A DNA stretch of 64,000 bases from Phytophthora vignae f. sp. vignae (taxonomy: Eukaryota; Oomycota; Peronosporomycetes; Peronosporales; Peronosporaceae): the NCBI GenBank assembly GCA_016169955.1, contig JABJUM010000024.1, positions 434,001 through 498,000 on the forward strand, in the 5' to 3' direction. The stretch's first letter is position 1. Each line of letters starts with the position of its first letter. Positions 19,926 to 31,250 of the stretch are shown one piece after another. Both the position numbers and the translations under genes were made by a program. The notes under the pieces are model-generated. The model saw only the letters and a list, made by a program, of their open reading frames with translations, searched no databases and had not been told where the DNA came from.

Positions 19926-22048
19926 TTAATCTTGCTTAGGCTTCAGGCGAATGAAGGACGGCAATGCTGAAGGTGATGTGCGATCGACAACGGAGCCACG
20001 GTCGACAAGCTCATGAAACTGTGCGATGAGCTCGTCAAGTTTTCCAAGTTTCTGAAGTTGACGAAGTGCCTTCAACGCTGTACCTGCTGCGACTGCGGAG
20101 GAGCCGTGCGACTTCAAGAAGGTGAGTGCGTTCTGTTGTGCTTTATCGCCAAGCTCGAGCACCTCGCTTTTGTATGCAGGTGACGAAATGTCCAGCGCAA
20201 ACCCTTCAGGTAAGAAGAGCATGAGATACCCTGCGATGTGCCTGTACTCGTACAACGCTGTCTTCTTTACAGAACGCGACGCATACACGCGAGGCTCCGC
20301 TGTAAACCACTCGAACCAGATCGCCGACAACGACTGGGCCCCCTTCTTCTTCGGGCGTGTCGTCTTGGTCCCTACTGGCGGTGGTTGCTCGGAAGCAGGA
20401 AGTGCGGCGTCGGCGTTACCTGGTTGAGTTGCGGTTGTGCCGGTAAATGTCTTGAGGTGTGCTTCTACAGCTAATATGCGCTCGTCGAGTCGTTTGTTCT
20501 GTAGGATTAAAACATCGATCTGCTCGGACTGGCGCTTGATGAGATCAACCAACGCAGGTGACGGCTCCTCACCACCAGTAGCAGACGCCTTCGACTCAGG
20601 AGGCGTCGCGAATGCCTGGCTAATTGTCACGCTCCACGCCAGCAGTTCGGACTCACCGATGGCTCGTTGTGCTAGGAGCTCACGTATCTTCGTGATGAGC
20701 GGGCTGCTTGGGGAGAGCACTAACATGTCTGCGTAATGCATGAACAGGGTAGCCGTAAGGACATCAACGACGTCATCGTCGAGGTTCAAGGCAGCGTCAG
20801 CGAACGCCATCGTGCTGGAAAAGAGAAGCTGCTGCAACTTGCGAGCGCGGACCAAGACTGGCGTGTCCAGAGCGGCTAGCGTTGGTAGCCGTGCGCCATC
20901 CTTGGGCTTCCAGCCACTCAGGACACGGGACACCTTTTGGTCGGCTTGGGTTGTACCAAGCATGTACCCGAAGGCCTTATTGACGCGGTCCAACTGCCAG
21001 CCGCCACGCACAATAATCCAGTTCTCGGCCAAGGTACCGTCATTGGCATGCATGGCCCCACCACGTCGAAAGGAATGGGAGGTAAGCTCCGGCGTCATGC
21101 GAATGCTTCGCAAATCAGCGAGCTTCTTAACTCTAACCAGCAACCTGTTGACGTATGCTTGTGCACCAGGAACTGCCCGCTTTGCCGAAGGTGCTTCAGA
21201 TTCCTCCATAGAAGGCTGGTCGTCATCAACCTCCAGTAGTTCGATCAGTGTAAGCTCCTGTACATCATCAATATCATCTGATCTGTGCTTCTTGGCGATG
21301 AACTGAGGGAACATGCGCTGGCTTGGTGCCTTCTGCATAACCAGTGCCACAGCCAAAGCTTGCAGAGGACATGTCAAGAAATTCGTTGGGTCCTTGAATA
21401 AGGAGATGCCTTGTAGTAAAGCCGTTTTAACCCGCTTAAATCGAAGAAATAAGACCCCACCTAGCATAAATGCACTCAGTGTTAAAATAATTCTGCTAAG
21501 AACATGATAATTAATTACTTACCAGGCAAGATGGATAGCTGGCTCTTCTCGACTGTTTCCGCGTCCGAGCTTCGGCCGTAAAGGTACCACATCATCACGA
21601 CTAGTGCCGCGTCGAGGTATTCACTCTCAGTCCCAGCCGTTGAGTACAGTAGAGACACCATAGCTTCTAAGTCTTGTTTGGAGCACGGGGGTGCTTTCTT
21701 CTCGTCGCCGACCTCCTCTCGGTTACTACAATACTTACCCAGCCCAGATAGAATTTTTTGGAGCTGAGATTTAACCAAAGCTCCTTGTAGCGGGTACTTA
21801 TCTACTAGCCAATTCTTCACGTTGCCATAGTATGCTAGACACGTACTTACCTTATCGGCTGAAGTGGCTAACGAATATGCATACTTGTCTAGTATAATAC
21901 GCAATACCTTACCTGTCTTATCCCCGTCGATAAGCCTGTGGGTGGCTTCGAGTGTCATGCTCTCCGCGGCCAGGAACGTCGTGAACGAGTTGATCGTCGT
22001 CGTCCTGGCCTTCTTGCTGTTGGCAGGAGCAAGCGATGCGATCGACAT
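19926..22048 (-). mobile_element. Crypton transposon: tyrosine recombinase with GCR1_C-like DNA-binding tail
   Basis: Minus-strand ORF in two exons, 22048-21523 and 21460-19926 (62-nt intron, phase 1); 686 aa, apparently intact. Recombinase core: an N-terminal SAM-like helical part, the first catalytic Arg in LVVMMWYLYGRSSDAETVE, the HxxR motif SHSFRRGGAMHAN, a following WIIVRGGW and the probable Tyr nucleophile in NKAFGYMLGT. A coiled coil (SEQIDVLILQNKRLDERILA) follows. The C-terminal 130 residues (SLSAIWFEWFTAEPRVY, YEYRHIAGYLMLFLPEGF) resemble the GCR1_C domain used by Cryptons for DNA binding. Cryptons insert by site-specific recombination and lack terminal repeats, so element ends cannot be set from the sequence; only the coding span is given. 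Confidence 0.82.
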
Positions 22049-23983
22049 GCTAGCCTGCCTGCTCTTTTCACTCTGAACAAAAAAATATGTACCGACTACT
22101 CGGGTTGGAAACTGAAGGATATTTTTGGGATATGCATTTATATAGACATTTGTATGGCATTAAAAATATTCTGACAAAATTCCAACCAAATATGGTTGGA
22201 ATGGTTGGAAAAATGCCCTAGTTTAGAGGGGCTTCCGATTGGCCAAAATACATCGACCTTAGGGCATTCATTGGGTGAAACTCGTCGAGTACAAGCTGTT
22301 TGGGATTACAAAAAAGAGTAGCGGTTGGAACAGAGTGAATATTACTCCATACACATATTTTGAAAGTCCTTCCGACCCGATACGTCCGATAGCGTCGGAT
22401 ATCGGACCTCCCTAACCTTAGACGACTCTATTGGATGAAATACCAACGTCGCCTCACTATGATTGGACCATCTATATGCAAATGCTGTAATTGGCTGTTA
22501 ATGGGCATACAAAAAATAAGTAAGGTCGGATAAGTCGTCATATTCATCCATATAGCTGGCTGGCTGGCATTGCGTTTATTTCTTAGTCTCTTGCTTTTTC
22601 AAACGGCCTCAAGGGCGGAACTACACTGCCGAGCTATTATCTGAACACCCGAAGCGTGTTCTTGTATTGTGTGACCTCGTCTTATTCTCACTGCCAAGTT
22701 TTCTCCGCCCACAACGCCACGCCGCGAAAGAAATCAGTGCCTGCTGCCAGTGATTTAAATTTCTCAGCTCGCAGCCCCCCACGAGCGAGGCAACCATTAC
22801 ACCCAGAGCCTGCGGGAAGCACAGCACGCGTGAGACCAAGCGATAGTCGAGCTGCAAGTGGCTACGAAGCTTGCACACCAATACTACATGTATCGGTGTA
22901 TCTAAGCCACGCGGGTACGCCATGCAATTCGGGACGTCGCACGGGGGAGGAGCCAACGTGGACGTGAGCTCCAAACCTCGCGATCTTTCGGACTGGCTCG
23001 CGCGGACCGGCTAGTTGAAGCAGGTAGTTGAAGTGGTTGAAGTATCACTTATAGAGACAGCCGGACAGGCGCAGCGCGACTCGTCCAACGCCAGCGCCTG
23101 TGGTTTGTTTTCGTCTGCGTGTGAGGTTACAGTACTGCGTGCGTATGGATCTCTGTGTCCTCCGCTTCGTCGACGGACGGACGGAGGAGAACTGGCGAGT
23201 TGACTCGCAGGGCCAGCGGATCGGCCAGCGTTAAATAAGACGCTGCCGCCCAGAATATCAGGTGCACAGATACACCGCGGAGACCAACGCTTTTCATCTC
23301 GGTGATCTCCGCCTGCGGTGGCTTTATGAATACCACGTGGTGGTGGAGCGCACTAGCAATCCGGCAGATTGCATTGCGAGCGCCCATCACATCGTCGTAA
23401 GAGAGGAGAGGACCGAATATTATACCAAGACGGACGGACTTGCACTCTTCTGCTGACCGACCGACTTTTGTGCCACCCGCCAAACCTCTTCGGGTTGGCA
23501 AGAGCTGCCTCGGCAATGCAAGAATTTCCACCGGCAACCTGTGGCAATGGCCGAGTTGCTGGGTGTGCGCTGCCAATCACACTTGCTCGTGGTGCCCGTA
23601 AGCTGGAGGCGAGACCGAGGTCGAGGCCAACTCATTGCGCCGATTTTGTGGTCCATCCATGGCCAGCGTCGTCGATCGCGAGGGCTCCAATTTCGAAAGA
23701 ACGGCAGAGGCGTTAAACCCAGGTTATAGTAAAATATAAATGTCAAACCTTGATTCTCAAAAAATAGTTCTCCACTTTTGCGGTCGCTAAAGCCGGGTGT
23801 CATTTTTGCCGTTGATTTTCCCTTTCTGCCGTTTCACCTCCTCTCTCGAAGGTCAAAGCGTTGCGGGCGGCGGAGACCGACAGTCTCCGACACACGCCGT
23901 CACCTACACCAGCCAGTGCGTGTTGCCCCTGCCTGTCGCGAGAGCCACCTCCACTTTCGAGTTCACCTTGCCGCGCACACGCC
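22049..23983. other. Intergenic 1.9 kb
   Basis: The left half is AT-rich with several GGTTGGAA words and two loosely similar segments (near 22230-22280 and 22405-22440); it may include Crypton 5' sequence. The right half (22600-23980) is GC-richer with many short overlapping ORFs on both strands but none with a domain or consistent codon bias. No RNA gene was recognised. Confidence 0.45.
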
Positions 23984-25249
23984 ATGGGCAACAATCTCGC
24001 CGCCAGGTCCGGGGAGCAGCGAGTGGCTCCTTCCAGCAGCAGATTCCTCCATCCCAAGCGCCGGTCACCGACACCGGCCGCCGGCACCGGCACGTTCCGT
24101 CACCTGCTGTCGCCCTCGTCGCCGTCGCTGCAGCAGCCCGGGCCGCACAAACACAAGCGCCGCTCGCGCTCGCAGAGCGAAGGCGTGACGAGCGACTGCG
24201 GCACGGCAGTCTCCACGACGGACTCGCAGCTGCCTCGCGGTTCAGGCTGCAGTGACAAAGCAGGGGGCATGGCCCCCTCGCTGCCACTGGACCCCACGAC
24301 GGAGGAGGACGAAGCGTCCAAACTGTCCAAGAGCTCGGCGTCGCAGACTATGAGCGAGCATGCCGCAGACCAGGCGCGCCGCATCCGCGAGGCCGAGAAG
24401 ATTTTACTGGAAGTGGCCAAGGAGTACGCGGCCAAGAGGGCTGCCGGCCTCGTGCCGACCAAGCCGGTGCCGGCACGAACGTTGCTGTGGGAGGAGATGG
24501 AGCGTCGCGCTGCGCGCGCCCGGTCCGGCGTCGGCCGGCGAGGCACATGCCTATTCGGCCGGGACTCGGACGACGGCCCGTGCGGCTGCAGCAACTACAA
24601 GAAGATGAAGCAGCTGCCGGACGGTCGGGAAAACACCGGCGGCGTCTGCGAGTGCTGCCGACACGGCGCTCCGTGGCACCGCCTCACCGGAGGCACCATG
24701 GCCGCCGTCGGAAGCGGCTCCGTCAGCATGACGCGGTCGTCGGCAAGGTCTTCGATGCGCTCGAGAGGCACTCGGAGCCGCGCCAGCAGCCGCAATAGTC
24801 GCAACAGTAGCGCGCGCCAGCAGACACCGATCGACAGCTCCTTGTACTCACTAGGCAGCGACTACTACGACGACTATGACGACGAGTACGACAGTGATGA
24901 GGATGACGACGAGGACGAGGACGACGAGGACATCGCCAATGAGGTGGCAAGACCCTACGGCATGATGGACGACCCTACGCCGCCGCTCGTACACAGCCAC
25001 GCCCGAAGCGAGGGCGACGCGCTGGACCGCAGCTCGCTCTTCTCGAACGGAGACAGCTTCGGGCTGCCGCCGCGACTCTCGAGCACCAGTCGCCACCTGG
25101 ACAAGCTGCTCGGCGCGATCGCCAAGTACCGGGCCATGGGTCTGGACGAGGACGAGATTGAGATCAAGCTTCGCGAGGAGTTCCCACCGACCGAGCGACT
25201 GTCGTACGGAGGCAGCCACTCGCCTCGACCAACGCGCGCGAGTCGGTGA
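23984..25249 (+). CDS. Orphan Ser-rich protein with CxC cluster and acidic tract
   Basis: Single exon, 421 aa; no family recognised. It begins MGNNLAARS, with Gly2 as a possible N-myristoylation site although residue 6 is not Ser/Thr. Residues 20-130 are Ser/Pro-rich with basic RRSRSQSEG. A helical stretch (ARRIREAEKILLEVAKEYAA) precedes a Cys-rich block: CGCSNYKKMKQLPDG, then GGVCECCRHGAPWHRLTGG, a possible zinc site. Then comes an SR-rich run, an acidic/Tyr tract (DDYDDEYDSDEDDDEDEDDE) and a C-terminal amphipathic segment (LDKLLGAIAKYRAMGLDEDE). GC3 bias across the whole frame supports coding. ATG 23984 is chosen because the upstream extension starts only at TTG. Confidence 0.7.
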   Translation: MGNNLAARSGEQRVAPSSSRFLHPKRRSPTPAAGTGTFRHLLSPSSPSLQQPGPHKHKRRSRSQSEGVTSDCGTAVSTTDSQLPRGSGCSDKAGGMAPSLPLDPTTEEDEASKLSKSSASQTMSEHAADQARRIREAEKILLEVAKEYAAKRAAGLVPTKPVPARTLLWEEMERRAARARSGVGRRGTCLFGRDSDDGPCGCSNYKKMKQLPDGRENTGGVCECCRHGAPWHRLTGGTMAAVGSGSVSMTRSSARSSMRSRGTRSRASSRNSRNSSARQQTPIDSSLYSLGSDYYDDYDDEYDSDEDDDEDEDDEDIANEVARPYGMMDDPTPPLVHSHARSEGDALDRSSLFSNGDSFGLPPRLSSTSRHLDKLLGAIAKYRAMGLDEDEIEIKLREEFPPTERLSYGGSHSPRPTRASR

Positions 25250-26005
25250 CGGAGAAAAAAAACTGATCGAGCGTGGGACGGATGCCAAAGACTGTGTGAA
25301 CGTAGGCAACATTGTAAAAGACTGTAGATAGCCTGGCAAGTCGACACGCAAACGCAATAGAAAACCCTCAATTTTGGTACTAAGTAGGCAAAGAAGAGCG
25401 ACTTTCACTTCTGGCAATCTTGAGCTGGGCAGGATAAGGATAAGATCAAGATACTCTTGAAGTGACACGCTTGTCCAGGATGACTCAACGAGCTACAAGT
25501 CCACCGTGACACTCGACTCCCATCGTGGACCAAGTTTGACGAAACGTTTTCTTCCTCCTCACCCAGCGTATTGTCAGACAACCATGTCCGAGCGTGCGTG
25601 CAGCACTATCATAAGGGTTGATCGAAACGCTTTCTTCCTGCACCAAGGGTGTCGTCAAACTCGGGCAAACTTTGACAACCCAGCAGACTCCAGACCAGTG
25701 GTTCGCTCAGCTGCGGTGCTTTCCCGTGCGTGACCTTGTGCAGGTATATTTCCAGTGCCAAGCTGTACTTGTCCGCTTGCACCGGGAAAACACGCGCGTG
25801 ATGACATTGGGCGATAAGACCGACCGACGATAGACGCCTCTAAATTTGTTTGGGAAACACATGAAGTACTACAATGTTTTAGTGTAAATGAATCTCAATA
25901 ACTAAGTCTCTCCTCGTCCTGCTGCTAAAGGGCTCGGTTCGTGCCGTGGTCGCTCGCCTTCGATCGCGACGCGGGCCCGAGCTCTAAACTTGTATCCGTC
26001 TCTGT
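25250..26005. other. Intergenic 0.75 kb
   Basis: Convergent 3' ends of the orphan gene and the carrier gene. Two loosely similar TTTCTTCCT-containing segments (25545-25575 and 25625-25660) were noted. No supportable gene. Confidence 0.45.
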
Positions 26006-27016
26006 CTACATTTTGATCTTGTTCTCGGCAATGTCGAGCTCCTGGTTCTCGAAGATGGAGGTCACGCGCATGACGACTGACCAGGTGATGGCCTGGCCGG
26101 GCGCCATCCTCGTGAGTCGCGGCAGCAGACCCTTCCACAATGCACCGACACCCTCCTCCTTCGCGATCACCTTCATGGCGTCGAAGAAGCCCTTGTACTT
26201 GAGCTCCTGGCCGGCCACGGTCTCCTGGGCCATGAGCCGCGTCTTGAGCACGTCCATGGGCGTGTTGAACATGGGGCCGAGCGAGCCGGCGATCAGGCCG
26301 TTGATGAACGTGGCGTACGTGGGCAGCGTCTTGCCGTCGCCGTCCTGCTTGTCCCACACGTGGTGGTTGAGCCACGCGAAGGCCATGAAGTTGAAGGCCT
26401 GGTTGCTGCCCTGGCGCGCCATGGTGGGGATGTTGCCCTTCCAGAGCGCGCGCACGCCCTCGTTGCGCACGATGTCGCGCGTGCAGTCGATGGGTCCGCT
26501 GAAGCGGCCGACGCCCACCTCCTTCTGCATGCGGGTCTTGATGACCTCGAACGGCGTCACGATGATGACCGACTCGATGCAGCCGGCCAGCAGACCGGCC
26601 GTGAAGTTGATCGTGGGGGTGATGGGCTTGTCCTTGCCGCCGGCGATCTGCTCCTTGAACCACGCGAAGGAGCCGAAGCGCAGCGCGTACTTGAGCACCA
26701 TGTTGGTCACGAAGGGCGTGAGCCCCTTGTAGAGCGCGAGGCCGCCCTCCTGCTTGTAGATGGTCGTGCCGCAGTTGATCATGCCCTTGTACTGGCCCGT
26801 GCGGTCCAGCTGCAGGCGCGTCTTGGTCACGTCCAGCGGCTGCAGGATGCAGGCCTCGGCCACGCCGCCGGCCATGCCGGCCATCATCTTGACGTACACG
26901 GGCACGTGCCGCTTCTTGAGGTCGGCGCCCATGGCGTCCTTGAGGGCGCTGGTGGCCAGCAGCTGCTCCTTGTTCTGCGTCTGCATGTTCACGAGCGGAG
27001 TCTTGGGCGTCTGCAT
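26006..27016 (-). CDS. Mitochondrial carrier (SLC25), succinate/fumarate- or dicarboxylate-type
   Basis: Single exon, 336 aa from ATG 27016 (a longer frame from ATG 27133 adds 39 Ser/Pro-rich residues unlike carriers). Three repeats each carry the PX[DE]XX[KR] signature: LQPLDVTKTRLQLD, VTPFEVIKTRMQKE, NTPMDVLKTRLMAQ. Each is followed by the loop G..A(L/W)(Y/W)KG. RQGSNQAFNFMAF and the final LTRMAPGQAITWSV resemble yeast Sfc1 (MRVAPGQAVTF), so exchange of di- or tricarboxylates across the inner membrane is likely; substrate is inferred from similarity only. Codon bias is extreme, suggesting high expression. Confidence 0.85.
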   Translation of the reverse strand: MQTPKTPLVNMQTQNKEQLLATSALKDAMGADLKKRHVPVYVKMMAGMAGGVAEACILQPLDVTKTRLQLDRTGQYKGMINCGTTIYKQEGGLALYKGLTPFVTNMVLKYALRFGSFAWFKEQIAGGKDKPITPTINFTAGLLAGCIESVIIVTPFEVIKTRMQKEVGVGRFSGPIDCTRDIVRNEGVRALWKGNIPTMARQGSNQAFNFMAFAWLNHHVWDKQDGDGKTLPTYATFINGLIAGSLGPMFNTPMDVLKTRLMAQETVAGQELKYKGFFDAMKVIAKEEGVGALWKGLLPRLTRMAPGQAITWSVVMRVTSIFENQELDIAENKIKM

Positions 27017-28355
27017 TGTCGTTAGCGGCGGTGGGGGGGGCGAGGTAGAACGGGGCGGTGCGCGGCAGCGAGGCAAAAGGAGAATGGCCGGCTCGAGGCT
27101 CGAGGCTGAGGTGGCGGAGGACGAGTCGAGCATGACGCCGGCGTCGGGGCTTTGCTTGCTCGTCCTAGACTAGACGTGGTGCCAGGGGCCATAGTGAGCG
27201 CAAGTCATCGGGGCGGAGGGGGTCGGGGTTCAATCAGACCAACTTTGGCAGGTGCAATATGATACAGCTTTCATTATCGTGGATATTAAGTCTGAGCGGT
27301 AGGTCCCGGCTGCGCACTTCAACGACGCTTTTCACGGCAAACGTTGCTTGCGAGGCACCTGTTGACGTGTGCTGGTTGTGCGCCCGTGTAAGATTCGAAA
27401 GCGCTTTTTCGGCGGTGTGTGAAGCTTGCGCTTCAAGCCAACAAACAAACAAGCAAGGCTTACAAATCGAGGTGGATGTTGGACGATATGTAGGATTGAT
27501 ATTGAAGAGCGAAGAGCGCGGCGGAATTCGTCACCGAGGCGGATTGCTCGCCGAAATGGCGATGGACTAACTCGGTCATCCAGCATCAGGCAGCGCAATG
27601 CTCCGAACAGCTGGCGCGGATCCTGAAGCGGCAGTTTCCCGTCCGTTTCGACGTGCAAGTCCAGCAGCATGGCGCAGCCGCCGCGAATATTTTCTCGTGG
27701 GCTCTAGGCGTGTATAGCCATCTTGGCCGACCACCATGCGGCGCCAACTGCTGCGAGCTCCAGGCTGGCGCGCGCGACAACTTCAAGGAAGTTTCAGGTT
27801 CTAGTCCAGGGACGTGACAGCACTGCGTCGACCCTGCGCCCTAAAAGCCTAAGTTGAAGCAGTAGGTTGCTGCTTTGACGGCAGAGCTGAACCACAGGAA
27901 GAACTGAAATAAGAAAGCTTTTAGGAGAGTTCTAAGTTCTAGATGGATAATCCAGTTCCAGACGTTAAACACCGCTGACGCGCAATGCACCTACACGCCG
28001 AGCTTCAACGCGAGCAAGCGACTCGCTTGAAGCGGGGACGAGCGTCCAAGCACGTGATATGACGACGATTTGCGCCCGCGCTCGAAAGCGGACGAAAGGC
28101 AAGGTCTGCGCTGCGCTAGAGCATACCAAACTGCAACACCACCACCACTAACAAGAACAAGATTCAACAGCTCTCCAAACCAAAGGGGGCCCCTTTATTC
28201 TGCCCAGGCTGTTAGATCAGTGTGCACACCCGCCGTTAAACCGCGCGTTGTCAGCATCACGCTACCTCTTTCGCTGCGTTTCCCAGCGCTGCCCACCACC
28301 GAAATCCCTGCCTGACTCACCCACTACAAGTATCACTCCCGCTACAGCCGTCCCG
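27017..28355. other. Intergenic 1.3 kb
   Basis: Contains the carrier promoter and the CKS1 3' region. One plus-strand frame from 27510 to 27815 is open without an early ATG but shows no domain. No repeat or RNA gene was seen. Confidence 0.4.
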
Positions 28356-28957
28356 TCAATTGAACTCCTGCGCGTACTTCTCCTTGGCCTGTTTCTCCAT
28401 GTCCGGGTTCACACGGCCCGTCGTGGGGTCCGTGCCCAGCGGGCGTCGGAATAATAAAATGTGCGGCTCCGGCCTGGCAGCAGCAGCAACAACAACAACA
28501 GCAGCAGCAAAAAAAAACGATAGACGAGGTCAATGAACGCTCCTTCAGAAATACCCAGGCAGACCCGTAGGTTGACTGGTCTCAGCCCACGAAGCAGCCA
28601 GCGCTGCGCATCTCGACGCGCAAACGTACTTGTGAATGGCGTAGTGCACCCAGCCGCGGCTCTGCTGCACGCCGAGTTGGCGCCACTCCGTCTCCGTCAG
28701 CAGGCGGTCCGGCAGGCTGCGCTGCATCTCCTTGGGCAGGATCACGTGTCTAAATTACAGCAGTAAATACCAGGGTATGGCATCAAATTGCAGCAAATAA
28801 TTTGAATATTGTTAGCCATTGATGCGCAATAACGCATTGTGAGGACGATTCTGGGCCAAATTCCGCGGGGGAGCGGGCGAGCGACGCACCTGTACTCGTG
28901 GGTGTCGTCCACGTACTTCTCCGAGTACTCGATGCGCGACGACAGGTCGTGCGTCAT
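28356..28957 (-). CDS. CKS1: Cyclin-dependent kinase regulatory subunit CKS1
   Basis: Three minus-strand exons: 28957-28890, 28749-28630, 28473-28356; 101 aa. CKS proteins bind CDKs and phosphorylated substrates to promote cell-cycle transitions. Residues include EYSEKYVDDTHEYRHVILPK, TETEWRQLGVQQSRGWVHYA and HKPEPHILLFRRPLG, covering the phosphate-binding Arg/Ser/Trp/Arg pocket and the HxPEPH hinge of the domain-swap strand. The C-terminus extends about 25 residues past the fungal/animal core. The second intron contains a run of CAG/CAA-type triplets just before its acceptor. Confidence 0.93.
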
Positions 28958-29187
28958 GGCTGCGGCGTCTCTAGAGGCGGCGGCTCCCTTCGCCCTAGCT
29001 GCTCTCCGATCAATTTCGCGGGCTTGATGTCTCTCACTCAGTTATTCGCAGTTATTTGATGTGGCGCACATACATATTTTTGTTCGGAATTAACCGAGAT
29101 TAGGCGAAGTGGTCTTGAAGAGACGCAGCGCAACAGGATGGATACCTTTGTTGCCACTTGAGACTTGAAGGGCGAAGGCAGGCAAGC

Positions 29188-29537
29188 ATGACGCGCGAGA
29201 ATGGCAAGCAGATGGAGACGGACAGTAAGGCGGCAATGCAATGAGAGATCATGAGGGTGCACAATGCTGATGGTTTTGCCTGATTGGGTATGACTCAGTG
29301 GACGAGCACGGGGACATGAAGAACGACGCGCTGGCGCAGGCGAGCGTCGCGCTGGAGCAGTTCACGCAGGAGAAGGAGATCGCTAAGCACATCAAGACGT
29401 GGATGGAGGAGAAGTACGGCCCCACGTGGCACTGCATCGTCGGCTCCGAGTACAAGACGGCCTTCACGTACGAGAGCAAGAACTTTGTGCGCTTCAACGT
29501 CGGCAAGAAGTGCATCACGCTCTTCCGCCACCCGTAG
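29188..29537 (+). CDS. Dynein light chain, LC8-type
   Basis: Two exons, 29188-29224 and 29299-29537 (phase 1); 91 aa. LC8-like chains dimerise and bind dynein intermediate chain and many partners. Motifs: an N-terminal helix ALAQASVALEQFTQEKEIAK, then HIKTWMEEKYGPTWHCIVGS with the family's PTWHCIVG, and terminal strands YESKNFVRFNVGKKCITLF. Sequence around the strands (SEYKTAFTYESKNF) differs from canonical DYNLL1, suggesting an axonemal paralogue. Divergent from CKS1. Confidence 0.9.
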
Positions 29538-29762
29538 GCCACTTGGCACTACAGTATCAATCTCTATCATTTTGATGAACCTCCAAACACACACACGAAC
29601 GTATCTTGCAAATGTTTAGATTTGTTTACTCGAGAGAGGAATGCTGCCAAGGCAACTGTGACTACGACTACGCTTGCGCCATCATAAGCTCCGTCTCGAG
29701 CAACGAACTCGTCTCTAGTCCGCGAAGGAACGAACGTTTAGCACCTACCTCCCAGCGACTGC

Positions 29763-31250
29763 TTAGAAGGCGGCGTTGCCGGGCCATCGCGGGAACGGGA
29801 TCACGTCACGGATGTTCTCAATGCCAGTCACGTAACGAATGAGACGCTCGAAGCCAAGGCCGAAGCCGGCGTGCGGCACCGAGCCGTACTTGCGCAGCTC
29901 CAGGTACCACTTGTAGTCCTCCGGGTTGGCGCCAGACTCCCTGATGCGAGCCTCCAGCACGTCCAGACGCTCCTCGCGCGCCGATCCGCCGATGATCTCA
30001 CCCACGTTGGGCACCAGCACGTCAGCGGCAGCCACCGTCTTGCCGTCGTCGTTCAGGCGCATGTAGAAGCTCTTGAATTCCTTCGGGTAGTCGAAGATCA
30101 CCACCGGTTTCTTGTAGACCGTCTCAGTCAGGTAGCGCTCGTGCTCCGAGCCGAAGTCCGTGCCCCAGACGGGCTTGACCGAGAACTTGCCCTTCTTCAG
30201 GTGCTCCGGCTTGAGCAGCAGCTCCACGGCGTCCGTGTACGATATGCGCACGAACGGCGACTCGACGGTGGCGGCCAGACGCTCGAGCAGGCCCTTCTCC
30301 ACGTTCTTGTTAAAAAACTCGAGGTCCTCGGCGCAGTGGTCCAGTGCGTACTGCACGCAGAACTTGAGGTAGTCCTCGGCCAGGTCGATGTCGTCCTTGA
30401 GGTCGGCGAAGGCGATCTCCGGCTCGATCATCCAGAACTCGGCCAGGTGGCGCGACGTGTTGGAGTTCTCGGCGCGGAACGTGGGGCCGAACGTGTACAC
30501 GTCCGAGAGGGCGCAGCAGTGGGTCTCGACGTTGAGCTGGCCCGACACGCTGAGGTACGACGGGCGGTCGAAGAAGTCCTTCTGGTAGTCGACCTTGTTC
30601 TCCTTGGTGAGCGGCAGCTTGCCGTCCGGGTGCTGGCTCAGCAGCGTGGTGACGCTGAACATCTCGCCGGCGCCCTCGCAGTCCGACTCGGTGATGATGG
30701 GCGTGTGGATGTACAGGAAGCCGCGCTGGTTGAAGAACTCGTGCGTAGCGAAGGCCATGGCGTTGCGCACGCGCATGGCGGCGCCGTGGATGTTGGAGCG
30801 CGGGCGCAGGTGGGCGTGCGCGCGCAGGTGCTCGAGCGTGTGGCGCTTCTTGCTCATGGGGTACGTGGCGCTGTCGGGGATGCCGCCGTAGACCTTGACC
30901 TTGGCGGCCTTGACCTCGACCTCCTGGCCCTTGGCGGGCGACTTGACCACGACGCCCTCCACGCTGAAGCTGGCGCCCACGCCGCCCGAGGCGATGGCGT
31001 CGGCGAAGCCCTCGGTCTCCTCCTTGTTGATCACGCACTGCACGCCGGCGAAGCACGAGCCGTCGTTGAGCTCCAGGAAGGCGAAGGCGCCGGCGCCGGC
31101 CTCGCGCAGGGTCTTGGCCCAGCCCTTGACGGTCACCGTCTGGCCCTCGAGCTCCAGGCCGCTGCCCAGCAGCTCCTTGACGCGGATGCGGTTGCGGCGG
31201 AACAGCGTCGGCGCCGTCGTCGGCTTGGAGGAGGGCACCACGGCGTCCAT
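29763..31250 (-). CDS. NARS1: Asparaginyl-tRNA synthetase, cytosolic type
   Basis: Single exon, 495 aa. Charges tRNA-Asn with asparagine. The N-terminal OB fold (VTVKGWAKTLREAGAGAFAF, LNDGSCFAGVQCVI) is followed by the class II core: motif 2 in FRAENSNTSRHLAEFWMIEP and motif 3 GFGLGFERLIRYVTGIENIR with DVIPFPRWPG at the end. No mitochondrial presequence is apparent. There is no N-terminal extension as in animal cytosolic forms, making it more like bacterial/plant AsnRS in length. A 518-codon frame on the opposite strand is an artefact of codon bias. Confidence 0.95.
   Translation of the reverse strand: MDAVVPSSKPTTAPTLFRRNRIRVKELLGSGLELEGQTVTVKGWAKTLREAGAGAFAFLELNDGSCFAGVQCVINKEETEGFADAIASGGVGASFSVEGVVVKSPAKGQEVEVKAAKVKVYGGIPDSATYPMSKKRHTLEHLRAHAHLRPRSNIHGAAMRVRNAMAFATHEFFNQRGFLYIHTPIITESDCEGAGEMFSVTTLLSQHPDGKLPLTKENKVDYQKDFFDRPSYLSVSGQLNVETHCCALSDVYTFGPTFRAENSNTSRHLAEFWMIEPEIAFADLKDDIDLAEDYLKFCVQYALDHCAEDLEFFNKNVEKGLLERLAATVESPFVRISYTDAVELLLKPEHLKKGKFSVKPVWGTDFGSEHERYLTETVYKKPVVIFDYPKEFKSFYMRLNDDGKTVAAADVLVPNVGEIIGGSAREERLDVLEARIRESGANPEDYKWYLELRKYGSVPHAGFGLGFERLIRYVTGIENIRDVIPFPRWPGNAAF

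Noticed and set aside
21496..21522. 27-nt intron in the Crypton (first AG after the donor)
   Set aside because: Too short and leads to early stops; the AG at 21461 gives a 62-nt intron with the correct frame.
22049..22600. GGTTGGAA-rich stretch as a terminal repeat of the Crypton
   Set aside because: Words are irregular in spacing and orientation, and Cryptons lack terminal repeats; no matching copy on the other side of the ORF.
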